In this document: one piece after another, positions 27,247-39,290 of the stretch
Position numbering within the stretch: the stretch's first letter is position 1
Layout of the letters: each line of letters begins with the position of its first letter
Assembly (NCBI RefSeq): GCF_014192645.1
Contig: NZ_JACHYE010000005.1
Span: 62,001 to 126,000, forward strand
DNA from: Herbaspirillum sp. Sphag64
GTDB lineage: Bacteria; Pseudomonadota; Gammaproteobacteria; Burkholderiales; Burkholderiaceae_D
Direction: 5' to 3'
DNA length: 64,000 bases
Made by a program: the position numbers and the translations under genes
The notes under the pieces: generated by a model
What the model saw: only the letters and a program-made list of their open reading frames with translations
Told to the model about the DNA's origin: nothing
Database searches by the model: none

Positions 27247-28370
27247 GATGGCACTCCTTGATTGTCAGTTGGTGATGGCAACACACCCAACATGGCCTGC
27301 GGCGCAATGCGCAAGTTGACACGTTCGCCGGCGTGCCAGCTGACACGACCACTGGCATCGACGATGATCGGCAAAGCTTGCCCGACATCGATCATCAGCC
27401 GGGTCCTGTCGCCCATGAAGAAGCTCGACATGATGCATCCATCCAGTCCTTCGCCGCTGCCATCAGGTACCGCAAGCTGGACATCTTCCGGCCGAAACAT
27501 CGCCGTCGCCTGCGCTCCATGTTGCAATGGCGTTTGCTGCTCAGGCAGCGCCAAGGTACCGGCAACAGTTTGCAACTGACCATCCTGAACCGCACCGCTA
27601 ATCCGATTCATGTTGCCAATAAAATCAGCAACAAACAGGTTGGCAGGCTGATAGTAGATCTCTTGCGGGCTACCAATCTGCGCAATCCTGCCGCGCTCCA
27701 TGACCACAATGCGGTCACCCAGCGCCATCGCTTCACCCTGATCATGGGTGACATAGATAGCCGTAATGCCGAGCTTGCGTAGCAGGCTATTGAGGTCTGC
27801 CCGCAACGATTCGCGCAACTTGGCGTCCAGCGCCGTGAGCGGCTCGTCAAGCAGCAACACTCTCGGTTCGACAGCTAATGCGCGCGCCAGTGCGACTCGC
27901 TGTTTCTGCCCGCCAGAGAGTTGATCAATCCGACGCTGAGCAAAGCCCTGCAATTGGACCAACTCCAGCAAGTCATCAATGCGGGTCAAGCGTTCAGCGG
28001 CAGCGATGCCACGAATCCTGAGTCCGTAGGCAATATTTTCACCAACGGTCATGTTGGGGAACAGTGCGTAGCTCTGAAACACCATGCCCACACCACGACG
28101 TTCAATCGGCAAGTCAGTCACATCTTCGTCGCCAAACAGGATACGACCACCGGCATCCGGAAACTCCAGCCCGGCAATCATCCGTAGCGTGGTGGTCTTG
28201 CCACAGCCGGAAGGTCCCAGCAAGACCAGTGTCTCACCGGGATGCACTTCCAGATCAATTGGCTCCAGCGCAGGTGCGCCGTTGCCGAAGGTTTTGGAAC
28301 ACTGGATCAGCTTGATCGAGACTGATCCGGAATCTGCTTTGGATACTGTATTGGAAACTAACGCACTCAT
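27243..28370 (-). CDS. ABC transporter ATP-binding protein (iron(III)/spermidine/phosphonate importer type)
   Basis: The 375-residue ATPase has Walker A LLGPSGCGKTTTL, signature QLSGGQKQRVALARAL, Walker B VLLLDEPLTALD and the H-loop VTHDQGEA, plus a C-terminal TOBE-type regulatory domain (about 290-365). This layout is typical of importers for spermidine/putrescine, ferric iron, sulfate or 2-aminoethylphosphonate. The ATG at 28370 overlaps the permease stop (ATGA); the upstream extension to 28406 is rejected. The gene is part of the LacI/ABC/phosphoesterase operon. Confidence 0.94.
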   Translation of the reverse strand: MSALVSNTVSKADSGSVSIKLIQCSKTFGNGAPALEPIDLEVHPGETLVLLGPSGCGKTTTLRMIAGLEFPDAGGRILFGDEDVTDLPIERRGVGMVFQSYALFPNMTVGENIAYGLRIRGIAAAERLTRIDDLLELVQLQGFAQRRIDQLSGGQKQRVALARALAVEPRVLLLDEPLTALDAKLRESLRADLNSLLRKLGITAIYVTHDQGEAMALGDRIVVMERGRIAQIGSPQEIYYQPANLFVADFIGNMNRISGAVQDGQLQTVAGTLALPEQQTPLQHGAQATAMFRPEDVQLAVPDGSGEGLDGCIMSSFFMGDRTRLMIDVGQALPIIVDASGRVSWHAGERVNLRIAPQAMLGVLPSPTDNQGVPS

Positions 28371-29182
28371 AGTCGTACTCTTGCTTGTGTAGTCTGCGTG
28401 ACCCATTGCATGGCAATCAGCAGGGGAATAATCATGAACAGAAAGATCAACGTATAGGCTGACCCGACTTCCAGCCGCATGGATGCGTAGCTGTCAGCCA
28501 GCCCAACCGGCAGCGTCATGGTCAGCGGCGTGTGTAACATCCAGGTGATATTGAATTCACCAATGGACAAGGTCACCACCATGAGTGCACCCGCCAGAAT
28601 GCCCGACATCACATTGGGAATCACCACGCCAAGAAAGCGTTGCAGGCGCGTCGCACCAAGGCTCGCAGCAGCCTCCTCCAAAACGGCCAATTGCGAGGAT
28701 TGCATCACTGCCAATACGGGCCGTACCATGAAGGGCAAAGTGAACAGGACATGGCCGATCAGAATGAATACCATGCTGCCGCGCAGCGCGCGATATTGCC
28801 CATAGGCCATGATCAATGCCAATGCAGTCGCCAGCCCGGGCACCGCTACCGGCATCATTAGTAACTCCTCGAACAGTCTCGCCACACGGCTGTTGCCACC
28901 CCGATAGCGCGCCAGCATGTAGGCCAGCGGCACACCGAGCAAAGCCGTCACGACCAGACAGGCGAGTGCGATCACGATCGAGCGCCAGATGGTCAATTGA
29001 TAGGTGTTCCAGACCTGCGCTACCCAGCGCAAGGTGAAGCCGCTGGACAGACCGACAAATACGTTATCGGTCAGTCCCGCCAGTACCGACAGGAATACTG
29101 GCACGATCAGGAAGGCACACACTATCAGCGTAAAACTCAATTGCAGATAGAACCGCAGTACCTTGGAGGTTTGTCTCTTCAT
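28367..29182 (-). CDS. ABC transporter permease (second subunit)
   Basis: This 271-residue integral membrane subunit has about six hydrophobic segments and the EAA-type loop EEAAASLGATRLQRFLGVVIP, which contacts the ATPase. ATG 29182 follows AGGAG with six bases of spacing; a longer in-frame start at 29215 overlaps the previous permease gene. The first permease ends 10 bases upstream. It resembles PhnV-type permeases in length and layout; the substrate is unassigned. Confidence 0.92.
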   Translation of the reverse strand: MKRQTSKVLRFYLQLSFTLIVCAFLIVPVFLSVLAGLTDNVFVGLSSGFTLRWVAQVWNTYQLTIWRSIVIALACLVVTALLGVPLAYMLARYRGGNSRVARLFEELLMMPVAVPGLATALALIMAYGQYRALRGSMVFILIGHVLFTLPFMVRPVLAVMQSSQLAVLEEAAASLGATRLQRFLGVVIPNVMSGILAGALMVVTLSIGEFNITWMLHTPLTMTLPVGLADSYASMRLEVGSAYTLIFLFMIIPLLIAMQWVTQTTQARVRL

Positions 29183-29192
29183 CGTCGGCTCC

Positions 29193-30074
29193 TCATGCCG
29201 CCGCCGGCACATCATTGCCGGACAGGGATCGTGCCAATGCCAGCGCCAACCAGGTAATCAGGCCCAGCACAATCGACAACGCAGCTGCCATGGCGAAGTT
29301 GGCATAGCTGGTGAATTCGTTGTAGATCGACATCGGCAACACATCAATACTGGTGGCCAGCGTGAAGGCCGTACCAAATGCGCCCATGCAGGTCGCAAAG
29401 CAGATTGCGCCAGAAGAAATCAACGCCGGTGTCAAGCCCGGCACCACGACATCGAGGGCAACCCGGAATGTGCTCGCACCAAGTGAGCGGGCAGCCTCTT
29501 CCAGCGAAGGATCGAGTTTTTCAGCAGCGGCAATCACCGTCAGAATCACGCGGGGAATAGAAAAATACAAATAGCCCAGAAACAGCCCCGACAAGGAGTA
29601 GGCAAACACCAGCGGTTCACCAAACAACTTGTCGGTCAACGCACCAATGAGACCTTGACGTCCCGCCAGCATGATCACCATGAAACCCACCACCACGCCG
29701 GGAAACGCTAGCGGGAAGGTCAACATGGCAACCAGCAGGGACTTGCCGGGAAAGCGATTGCGCTGCAAAAACAAGCCGACCACCGCAGAAATAGCCAGTG
29801 TCACTGCCGTCACCAATAGGGACAGCAACAAGGTGGCAATCAGACTGTTCAAATAATGCTGATTAGTCAGTACCGCGACATAGGCCATAGCACCTGTAGG
29901 CCCGCTAGCGCCGACCCCGATCAGACGGATCATCGGCAGCAGCCAGAATGCGGCAAACAGGGTCATGGCTGGCGCAGCGCACCACCAGAGATGGCGTGTA
30001 TCTGCGCCACGACTGGCGGGCCTGCGAAGAGCGGTTGGCTGACCGCTCTCTGATTGAGAAATGTGCAACGACAT
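29193..30074 (-). CDS. ABC transporter permease (first subunit)
   Basis: The 293-residue permease has six or seven hydrophobic segments and the EAA loop EEAARSLGASTFRVALDVVVPGL. About 30 polar residues precede the first membrane helix. It lies two bases after the stop of the substrate-binding protein gene and is followed by the second permease, so the two form the heteromeric membrane channel. Confidence 0.92.
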   Translation of the reverse strand: MSLHISQSESGQPTALRRPASRGADTRHLWWCAAPAMTLFAAFWLLPMIRLIGVGASGPTGAMAYVAVLTNQHYLNSLIATLLLSLLVTAVTLAISAVVGLFLQRNRFPGKSLLVAMLTFPLAFPGVVVGFMVIMLAGRQGLIGALTDKLFGEPLVFAYSLSGLFLGYLYFSIPRVILTVIAAAEKLDPSLEEAARSLGASTFRVALDVVVPGLTPALISSGAICFATCMGAFGTAFTLATSIDVLPMSIYNEFTSYANFAMAAALSIVLGLITWLALALARSLSGNDVPAAA

Positions 30075-30076
30075 GC

Positions 30077-31096
30077 TTACTTCACTTCAGCCATATAACG
30101 CTCGCTGAACTGACGCTGCACTTCAGCCATCTTGCCGTAATCAATCGACTTGGCGCGTGCATAGTCAGCCGCAGGCAGGAAGTGCGCTTGCGCTTCCTTG
30201 GAAATGGCAGAGGCACGCACCGGACGCAGATAGGCATTGGCCCAGATTGCCTGGCCTTCGTTGGACAGCAGGAAGTCCAGCACCTTCTTGGCATTGGCCT
30301 GATTCGGACCATTTTTGACCAGACTCACCACGTAAGGCACGCTCACACTGCCTTCGCTGGGGATCACGAAAGCAACATTGGCATGATCCTTGTATTTGGC
30401 ACGATAGGCATCAAAGTCGTAGCCAAACAGAATCGGGATTTCACCCGACAGCAGGCGTGCATAAGAAGTCTGCTTGGGAACGATCGGCAAGTTCTTCTGC
30501 AGGGCCTTGAAATAATTGATAGCAGGCGTGAAGTTGTCGAGCGTACCGCCCAAGGCTTGGTTCACCGCCACTGCACCAACATAGCCGACAAAGGCACTGG
30601 CCGGATCCAGATAACCGATCAAGCCCTTATATTCTGGCTTGAGCAGATCTTGCCAGGAATGCGGTACCGGCTTGCCTCGCAGTGCGTCAACGTTGACCAT
30701 CAAGCCCATAGTGCCAGAATGAATCGTGGTCCAGTAGCCTTGTGGATCTTTCAAGCCAGCGGGCACTTCATCCCAACCGGCTGGTTTGTAGGGGGCAATG
30801 ATGTCCTGCTTCTTCGCTTCAATCCCGAAGGTCACACCTACATAGGTAAAGTCAGCTACCGGGCTGGCTTTTTCTGCCAGTATCTGCGCCAGCGCCTGGC
30901 CGCTGTTCTTGTTGTCAGGTGGCACCGTGATACCGGTCTTTTCCTTGATGACCTTGATTTGTGTAGCCCAGTCTGCCCATTCGGGTGGACAGTTGTAACA
31001 GATGGCGTTTTGTGCCATGGCCCAGGTTGGCAATGCCAGTACGGCCAGCATTGCTGCGCCGCGGGCAAGGCGCTGAACAAGTCGAGCGAAATGCAT
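30077..31096 (-). CDS. ABC transporter periplasmic substrate-binding protein
   Basis: The 339-residue precursor has a signal peptide (Arg-rich N-region, hydrophobic core and TWAMA/Q cleavage region near residue 28). The mature protein resembles iron(III)/spermidine/2-aminoethylphosphonate binding proteins, with KEKTGI, WTTIHSGTMGLMVN, LLKPEYKGLIGYLDPASAF and LDFLLSNEGQAIWA. Two cysteines (CYNC) lie just after the cleavage site. The ATG follows AAGGAA. The regulator gene ends 15 bases upstream, so both are probably on one transcript. Substrate unknown; a phosphorus compound is possible given the linked phosphoesterase. Confidence 0.88.
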   Translation of the reverse strand: MHFARLVQRLARGAAMLAVLALPTWAMAQNAICYNCPPEWADWATQIKVIKEKTGITVPPDNKNSGQALAQILAEKASPVADFTYVGVTFGIEAKKQDIIAPYKPAGWDEVPAGLKDPQGYWTTIHSGTMGLMVNVDALRGKPVPHSWQDLLKPEYKGLIGYLDPASAFVGYVGAVAVNQALGGTLDNFTPAINYFKALQKNLPIVPKQTSYARLLSGEIPILFGYDFDAYRAKYKDHANVAFVIPSEGSVSVPYVVSLVKNGPNQANAKKVLDFLLSNEGQAIWANAYLRPVRASAISKEAQAHFLPAADYARAKSIDYGKMAEVQRQFSERYMAEVK

Positions 31097-31111
31097 GGAA
31101 TTTCCTTTCGA

Positions 31112-32176
31112 TCAGAGAGAAATGAAGGAGGCAACAAAAGCCTGGTTGGAAGCATGGCGCCTGCGTACCGAGGCACCATGACGAAGCGTGTGGGGCAAAA
31201 TGGCAGAAACGGGAACCGATGTTGCGCCCGGAGAGATCGCGGCAATCAGGGTCCTTAGTGCCGTCGCACCGATCAGCTCGGAGGGTTGCACCATACTGGA
31301 CAAGACTGGCGACATCAATTCGCCCAGCGCAATCCCGTCGAAGCCCATGACCGATATGTCATGTGGCACATCCAATCCCAGCTTGCGCAAATCACGGATG
31401 GCAGCCAGCGCCAGCAGGTCATTGGAGCAGAACAAGGCCTCAGGACGCAGCTGCGGGTCTGTCAATGCAGACAAATCGCCGCCTTCCACAAACAAACTCA
31501 GACTGCTTGCCGTATGGCGCGCCACTTCGATCGGTGGCATCGGCGTCAAGCTGTACATGCGCATCGCTTCCAGGTAACCGTGATAACGCTGCAAGGCACG
31601 GTCGGAGGCATGAAAATATCCGCTCAACATCTGAATCCGCCGATGACCCAACGCAATCAGGTGGGCTACAGCATCAAAGGCGGCCGCCCGGTTATCCACA
31701 GCAACCGACAGACGCTCGCCCTGCTGTGGCTGGTTGTAGGTCAAGACATAGGGAATTGCTTCGCGATCCAGCACGTCCAGCGTGCTACTGCTGCTCGCGT
31801 CGGCGACAGTCAGAATCACCCCGTCAACGCGATGACTAAGTAACAATTCGACGGCGGCGGCCTCCTCTTCCTGGCGATATTCTGTCGCAGTGAACATGAC
31901 CGAATAGTCGAGCTCCCGCGCTGCCAGTTCGATACCTTGCAGACACTGAGCAAAGACCGCATTGGACAAGGTCGGGACCACGACACCGATGGTGCGCGAC
32001 TTGCCGGCACGCAGGTTACGCCCATTGAAATTGGGACGAAAGCCGAGCTGACTGATGGCCTGCTGAATCCGTTCGGCGGTCTCGCTGCTGACTGCCGCAG
32101 GATTATTGAGCAGGCGCGATACAGTGGCAGTGGAGACACCAGCGGACTGGGCAACTTCTTTAATAGAGGGTGGCAC
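31112..32176 (-). CDS. LacI-family transcriptional regulator
   Basis: The protein (about 354 residues from the GTG at 32176) has an N-terminal LacI helix-turn-helix (SIKEVAQSAGVSTATVSRLLNN), the hinge helix (GRNLRAGKSRTIGVVVPTLSN) and a periplasmic-binding-protein-like effector domain. The start is uncertain: the frame is open to 32326, but the family N-terminus begins right after this GTG and no ribosome site marks either. A perfect LacI-type operator lies 18 bases upstream, suggesting autoregulation of the whole operon. Confidence 0.9.
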   Translation of the reverse strand: MPPSIKEVAQSAGVSTATVSRLLNNPAAVSSETAERIQQAISQLGFRPNFNGRNLRAGKSRTIGVVVPTLSNAVFAQCLQGIELAARELDYSVMFTATEYRQEEEAAAVELLLSHRVDGVILTVADASSSSTLDVLDREAIPYVLTYNQPQQGERLSVAVDNRAAAFDAVAHLIALGHRRIQMLSGYFHASDRALQRYHGYLEAMRMYSLTPMPPIEVARHTASSLSLFVEGGDLSALTDPQLRPEALFCSNDLLALAAIRDLRKLGLDVPHDISVMGFDGIALGELMSPVLSSMVQPSELIGATALRTLIAAISPGATSVPVSAILPHTLRHGASVRRRHASNQAFVASFISL

Positions 32177-32193
32177 AAGCGTATGGAACAAAA

Positions 32194-32207
32194 TGAAAAC
32201 GATTACA
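32194..32207. promoter_or_regulatory. LacI-family operator upstream of the regulator and ABC operon
   Basis: The 14-base site TGAAAACGATTACA fits the LacI-family dyad TGnAAnCGnTTnCA at every fixed position. It is 18 bases from the GTG proposed for the regulator, a position suited to blocking transcription of the minus-strand operon. Confidence 0.7.
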
Positions 32208-32350
32208 TCTTGCCAGCGCTTTGTTACCGGCCGATGACGTTTAGCGTTAGCAGCCTCACGGAATATTTCACCAGAGAAATTATTCTCATTATCGGGCCCA
32301 AAACCGGGCTCCAGCACTAACAACACAGAACTGCGTCGTCACGAGGGTGA

Positions 32351-35041
<2,691 letters not shown>

Positions 35042-35101
35042 TAACGTCCCTGACAAGAACCGAACAAGAACCTGCCCTCGAACCTGACCACGGAAACTGA
35101 C

Positions 35102-35635
35102 ATGGCATTTCAACTTCATCAACGCAAGGCGATTCACTGGCTGCTGACCCTGGCGACGGTGCTCACGCTGAGCGCCTGCGGCTTTCATCTGCGCGGCGCA
35201 CCAGACCTGGCGTTCAAATCGATTTATCTGTCGTTGCCAAGAAACACGCCCATGGATATCGAACTCTCGCGCCAGATCCGTCTGAGCGGAGTGGTCGTGA
35301 CGCAAACCCAGGCCGAAGCTGAAGTGACCCTCCAGCTTCTGTCAGAGAAGCGCGAAAAGAAAATTGATGCATTGGATACCTCCGGTAATGTACGTCAATA
35401 TGCGCTGTATGATCGCTACCGCTTCCAGCTGGTGAACAAAGACGGATCAGTCGCCATGCTGCCGTTTGAGATCGTCATGCATGACCAGATTACCTACAAT
35501 CCCAATCAGGATCTGTCTAAGCAGGTCGAAGAAGGCTCACTCTACACGGCCATGCAGCAAGATGTCGTCTTGCAATTGCTACGCCGTCTGGCAGCCTTCA
35601 AGCCCAAGGCCGCTAACGAAGAAAATAGTCAGTAA
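35102..35635 (+). CDS. lptE: LPS-assembly lipoprotein LptE
   Basis: LptE is the outer-membrane lipoprotein that plugs LptD and guides LPS to the surface. The 177-residue precursor has a signal peptide ending at LSAC (lipidated Cys at about 26), followed by GFHLRGAPDLAFKSIYL, the family opening. The sequence is otherwise divergent, as is usual for LptE. It lies between leuS and holA. Confidence 0.92.
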   Translation: MAFQLHQRKAIHWLLTLATVLTLSACGFHLRGAPDLAFKSIYLSLPRNTPMDIELSRQIRLSGVVVTQTQAEAEVTLQLLSEKREKKIDALDTSGNVRQYALYDRYRFQLVNKDGSVAMLPFEIVMHDQITYNPNQDLSKQVEEGSLYTAMQQDVVLQLLRRLAAFKPKAANEENSQ

Positions 35636-35651
35636 AGTGGTCGCTTAAACC

Positions 35652-36671
35652 ATGCAACTGCGGCTCGACGCACTTGACGCCCATCTCGGCAAATCGCTGG
35701 CAACACTCTATGTGATCGCCAGCGATGAGCATCTGCTCGCGCTCGAAGCGGCCGACAAAATTCGCCGCACAGCGCGCGCCAACGGTTATACCGAACGGGA
35801 TGTGCTGGTGGTGGAGCGCAGTTTCAAATGGGGTCAGCTGCTGGCAGCCAATCAATCGCAATCCCTGTTTGGTGACAAGAAACTGATTGAACTTCGTATA
35901 CCAACGGGCAAGCCGGGTAAGGATGGCGGTCAGGCACTGCAGGAATACGTGTCCAATCTGAATCCAGACAATCTGACCATCATCAGCCTGCCCAAGCTCG
36001 ACTGGGCAACCGCCAAAGCAGCATGGGTCGGTAGCCTGCAACAGGCAGGCGTCTACATCGATATACCGCTGGTAGAACGTGCTCAGCTGCCTGGCTGGAT
36101 CAACAACAGACTGGCGCTGCAACAGCAAAGTGCTGATCGCCAATGCATGGACTTCATTGCGGATCGGGTCGAAGGCAATCTGCTGGCGGCGCATCAGGAA
36201 ATCCAGAAACTGGCGCTGCTGCATCCGCCCGGCAAACTCAGTTTCGAGCAAGTCCATGATGCCGTACTCAACGTGGCGCGCTACGATGTATTCAAGCTCA
36301 ACGAAGCCATGCTCTCCGGCGACTGTGCCCGTCTGGTGCGGATGATGGACGGACTCAAGGGTGAAGGCGAGGCCTTGCCGCTGGTACTCTGGGCTGTGGC
36401 CGAAGAAGTGCGCACCCTGCTCAAGCTAAAGTCGGCAATGAGTCAAGGCAAGCCATTAGGTGTACTTCTCAAGGAGTACCGCATCTGGGGGCCGCGTGAA
36501 AAGCTGATGGAGCCGGCATTGCGCCGCATTAGCCTGTCCACACTGCAAAACGCGCTGCGAGATGCGGCGCAAATCGATAAGATGGTCAAAGGCCTGCGTG
36601 CCAAGGCTTTTTCCGGCGATGCCTGGGATGCCTTGTCGCAACTTGGGCTGAAACTGGCGCGCGGCATTTGA
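35652..36671 (+). CDS. holA: DNA polymerase III subunit delta
   Basis: HolA is the delta subunit of the clamp loader and opens the beta clamp. The 339-residue protein begins with the delta-type ATPase-like fold (LYVIASDEHLLALEAADKIR), then SLFGDKKLIELRIPTGKPG, and ends with the helical collar domain (DGLKGEGEALPLVLWAVAEEVRTL). It starts 16 bases after lptE, so it is probably in the leuS-lptE-holA transcript, and proA follows after 21 bases. Confidence 0.94.
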   Translation: MQLRLDALDAHLGKSLATLYVIASDEHLLALEAADKIRRTARANGYTERDVLVVERSFKWGQLLAANQSQSLFGDKKLIELRIPTGKPGKDGGQALQEYVSNLNPDNLTIISLPKLDWATAKAAWVGSLQQAGVYIDIPLVERAQLPGWINNRLALQQQSADRQCMDFIADRVEGNLLAAHQEIQKLALLHPPGKLSFEQVHDAVLNVARYDVFKLNEAMLSGDCARLVRMMDGLKGEGEALPLVLWAVAEEVRTLLKLKSAMSQGKPLGVLLKEYRIWGPREKLMEPALRRISLSTLQNALRDAAQIDKMVKGLRAKAFSGDAWDALSQLGLKLARGI

Positions 36672-36692
36672 CTACTTTGTAAGAATCCATTC

Positions 36693-37964
36693 ATGACGAC
36701 CGAACTTCAACACACCATGACCCAACTCGGCCAGCGCGCGCGACAAGCTTCGCGCGCCATGGCCCGTGCCGATAGTGCCACCAAGAACCGGGCACTCAGC
36801 CTGCTGGCTGCTGCGATTCGTCGTGAAGCAGAGCAGCTGCGTGCGGCCAATCAGCAAGACCTGGCTGCGGCACGTGCCAACGGTCTGTCAGACGCCATGC
36901 TGGATCGACTGACGCTGTCGGATAAAGCGATTGCCACCATGGCGGAAGGTCTGGAGCAGATTGTTGCCTTGCCGGATCCGATTGGTGAAATATCGAATAT
37001 GAAATATCGCCCCAGCGGTATTCAGGTTGGTCAAATGCGCGTCCCGCTCGGTGTCATTGGCATCATCTATGAAGCCCGCCCCAATGTCACGGTAGACGCG
37101 GCCGGGCTCTGTATCAAGAGTGGTAATGCCACCATTCTGCGCGGTGGCTCCGAAGCGATTCACTGCAATCAGGCACTGGCTAAACTGGTCAGACAAGCAC
37201 TGGTCGACGCTGGCTTGCCGGCCGATGCGGTGCAAGTGGTAGAGACGACCGACCGCGCCGCCGTTGGCGCACTGATCACCATGCCCGAGTATGTCGATGT
37301 GATCGTGCCCCGCGGTGGTAAAGGCCTCATCGAGCGCCTGATCAAAGAAGCGACCGTCCCCATGATCAAGCATCTGGACGGTATCTGCCATGTCTACATC
37401 GATGACAAGGCCGACCTGCAAAAGGCACTGGATGTGGCATTTAACGCCAAATGTCATCGCTATGGCACGTGCAATACGATGGAAACACTGCTGGTAGCGC
37501 GCACCATTGCTGCGACTGTTCTGCCGCAACTGGCCGAGCGCTATCTGAGCAAGGAAGTTGAGCTGCGTGCTGACCCTGAGAGTCATCAGATTCTGGCCGG
37601 CTACCCCTTGCTCAAGGAAGCACAAGAAGAGGACTGGACCACCGAATATCTGGCACCGATCCTGGCCATCAAGATCGTTGCCGACCTGGATGAAGCCATC
37701 TCCCATATCAACACCTATTCTTCCAAGCACACCGATGCCATCATCAGCGAAGACTACAGCCGCGCCATGCGCTTCTTGCGTGAGGTTGATTCTGCGTCGG
37801 TCATGGTCAATGCATCGACCCGCTTTGCCGATGGTTTCGAATACGGACTCGGCGCAGAAATCGGGATTTCCAATGACAAACTTCACGCCCGGGGGCCGGT
37901 CGGCCTGGAAGGACTGACCTCGCTGAAATATATCGTGCTCGGACAAGGTCAGGTTCGCCAGTAA
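36693..37964 (+). CDS. proA: Gamma-glutamyl phosphate reductase
   Basis: ProA reduces gamma-glutamyl phosphate to glutamate semialdehyde in proline synthesis. The 423-residue aldehyde-dehydrogenase-like protein has [29 protein letters not shown]-type motifs, [13 protein letters not shown]-type sequence and the catalytic cysteine in [11 protein letters not shown]. It ends with [15 protein letters not shown]. It sits close behind holA. proB is not in the window. Confidence 0.96.
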   Translation: MTTELQHTMTQLGQRARQASRAMARADSATKNRALSLLAAAIRREAEQLRAANQQDLAAARANGLSDAMLDRLTLSDKAIATMAEGLEQIVALPDPIGEISNMKYRPSGIQVGQMRVPLGVIGIIYEARPNVTVDAAGLCIKSGNATILRGGSEAIHCNQALAKLVRQALVDAGLPADAVQVVETTDRAAVGALITMPEYVDVIVPRGGKGLIERLIKEATVPMIKHLDGICHVYIDDKADLQKALDVAFNAKCHRYGTCNTMETLLVARTIAATVLPQLAERYLSKEVELRADPESHQILAGYPLLKEAQEEDWTTEYLAPILAIKIVADLDEAISHINTYSSKHTDAIISEDYSRAMRFLREVDSASVMVNASTRFADGFEYGLGAEIGISNDKLHARGPVGLEGLTSLKYIVLGQGQVRQ

Positions 37965-38037
37965 TTCCCGTAATAAGAGTAATACCCGTTACGCCAGCAG
38001 CGACGCTGGCGCCACCAACGTCTGCCAAGGAACGCTT

Positions 38038-38463
38038 ATGTATCTCTGGATCAAAGCCCTGCATATCGTCTTTATCGCCTCCTGGTTTGCCGGTTTGTTC
38101 TATCTGCCAAGACTCTTTGTCAATCTGGCGCAAGAGAACGACACCGTGAGCCGGGAACGATTACTTGGCATGGCGCGCCGCCTGTATCGGTTCACCACCA
38201 TTCTGGCAATACCGGCACTTGTGCTGGGGCTGTGGATGTTTCTTGGTTATGGCGTCGGTATGGGACCGGGAAATGCATGGATGCACGTCAAATTGCTACT
38301 GGTGCTGCTGGTGATCGGCTACCACCATGCCTGTGGTTCATTATTGAAAAAATTTGAACACGGCAACAACAAGCGTAGTCATGTCTGGTTTCGCTGGTTC
38401 AATGAAGTACCGGTATTATTGCTGCTGGTGATCGTGATTCTGGTTGTGGTCAAGCCATTCTGA
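38038..38463 (+). CDS. hemJ: Protoporphyrinogen oxidase HemJ (UPF0093 family)
   Basis: HemJ converts protoporphyrinogen IX to protoporphyrin IX in many bacteria that lack HemG or HemY. The 141-residue membrane protein has four hydrophobic segments, the N-terminal LWIKALHIVFIASWFAGLFYLPRLF-type block with the essential histidine, and the C-terminal WFRWFNEVPVLLLL. It is separated from proA by 73 bases. Its product would feed the ferrochelatase encoded elsewhere in this window. Confidence 0.9.
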   Translation: MYLWIKALHIVFIASWFAGLFYLPRLFVNLAQENDTVSRERLLGMARRLYRFTTILAIPALVLGLWMFLGYGVGMGPGNAWMHVKLLLVLLVIGYHHACGSLLKKFEHGNNKRSHVWFRWFNEVPVLLLLVIVILVVVKPF

Positions 38464-38513
38464 AATGGCTCTTCAACTTTCTTCTGCAATTTTCTTCAAC
38501 GATGGAGTCCCTC

Positions 38514-39128
38514 ATGGGCAAGGTTTGTGAATACTTTTTCGCGCCACACTCTCCGTTCGCCTATCTGGGGCATGAACGCCTGGTTGCACTGGCCAAGCAA
38601 TACGACGTTCAGATTGCACTCAAACCCTTTGATCTGAGCAAGGTTTTCGGTCAGTCTGGTGGTTTGCCTCTGGCCAAGCGTGCGCCGCAACGGCAGGCTT
38701 ATCGGCTCAAGGAGCTGGCACGCTGGAGCCAGTTCCTGGATAAGCCAATGAACATTCAACCGACTTACTTCCCGGTTCAAAGTGATGCGGCGGCACGACT
38801 GATCATTGCCACGCAGCTCGCGCATGGCACCAATGCAGCACTCGCGCTGACCGGTGCGGTCATGCGTGCAATCTGGGAAGAAGAAAAGAACATCGCCGAC
38901 AATGCCGTTCTGCAAGCCATCGCAGACCAGCTGGGCCATGACGGTGTCACTCTGCTCAAATCCTCTGAGACTGCCAGTGTGCAGGCCGAGTTTGACCGAT
39001 TCACGGAAGAAGCGTCCGCCGCCAACGTCTTTGGCGCCCCCTGGTATATCGTCGATGGCGAAGGCTACTGGGGCCAGGACAGACTCGATTTCGTCGAACG
39101 CGCCTTTGCCGAAAAAAAGGGCGAATAA
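38514..39128 (+). CDS. 2-hydroxychromene-2-carboxylate isomerase-like protein (DsbA fold)
   Basis: This 204-residue protein belongs to the DsbA/GST-kappa fold family that includes 2-hydroxychromene-2-carboxylate isomerase, a glutathione-dependent step in naphthalene breakdown. It has EYFFAPHSPFAYLGHERL at the N-terminus, with a Ser-Pro-Phe active-site motif in place of a CxxC, and NVFGAPWYIVDGEGYWGQDRLDFV near the C-terminus. No other naphthalene genes are near, so the physiological substrate is open. ATG 38514 follows GGAG. It is 50 bases after hemJ. Confidence 0.85.
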   Translation: MGKVCEYFFAPHSPFAYLGHERLVALAKQYDVQIALKPFDLSKVFGQSGGLPLAKRAPQRQAYRLKELARWSQFLDKPMNIQPTYFPVQSDAAARLIIATQLAHGTNAALALTGAVMRAIWEEEKNIADNAVLQAIADQLGHDGVTLLKSSETASVQAEFDRFTEEASAANVFGAPWYIVDGEGYWGQDRLDFVERAFAEKKGE

Positions 39129-39164
39129 GCGCAAATAAGCGCACACAAGTGTTGTAATTAGCAA

Positions 39165-39215
39165 CGTATCAAGCATCGTATCAAGCGTCGTTCCTCGCGT
39201 GGGCGGGAGCGACGC
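39165..39215. repeat. Tandem repeat and inverted repeat before the rRNA methyltransferase gene
   Basis: CGTATCAAGC occurs twice in tandem (39165-39174 and 39177-39186), a 12-base period. Overlapping its end, GCGTCGTTCC (39185-39194) pairs with GGAGCGACGC (39206-39215), with one T-G wobble. Whether this is a terminator or accidental is unknown; no T-run follows. Confidence 0.4.
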
Positions 39216-39290
39216 GGTAGCATTGAATGTCGATTCAGTTTCCTTGCTGCATCTCCTCTTTTGAATCACCAACGGACAAAAGGTACCCCT

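Noticed and set aside
29948-31258. 436-codon plus-strand frame opposite the ABC operon
   Set aside because: Covers conserved permease and binding-protein genes on the other strand; no independent support.
36888-37946. 352-codon minus-strand frame opposite proA
   Set aside because: Shadow of the conserved proA gene; low-complexity Asp/His/Gly-rich translation without motifs.
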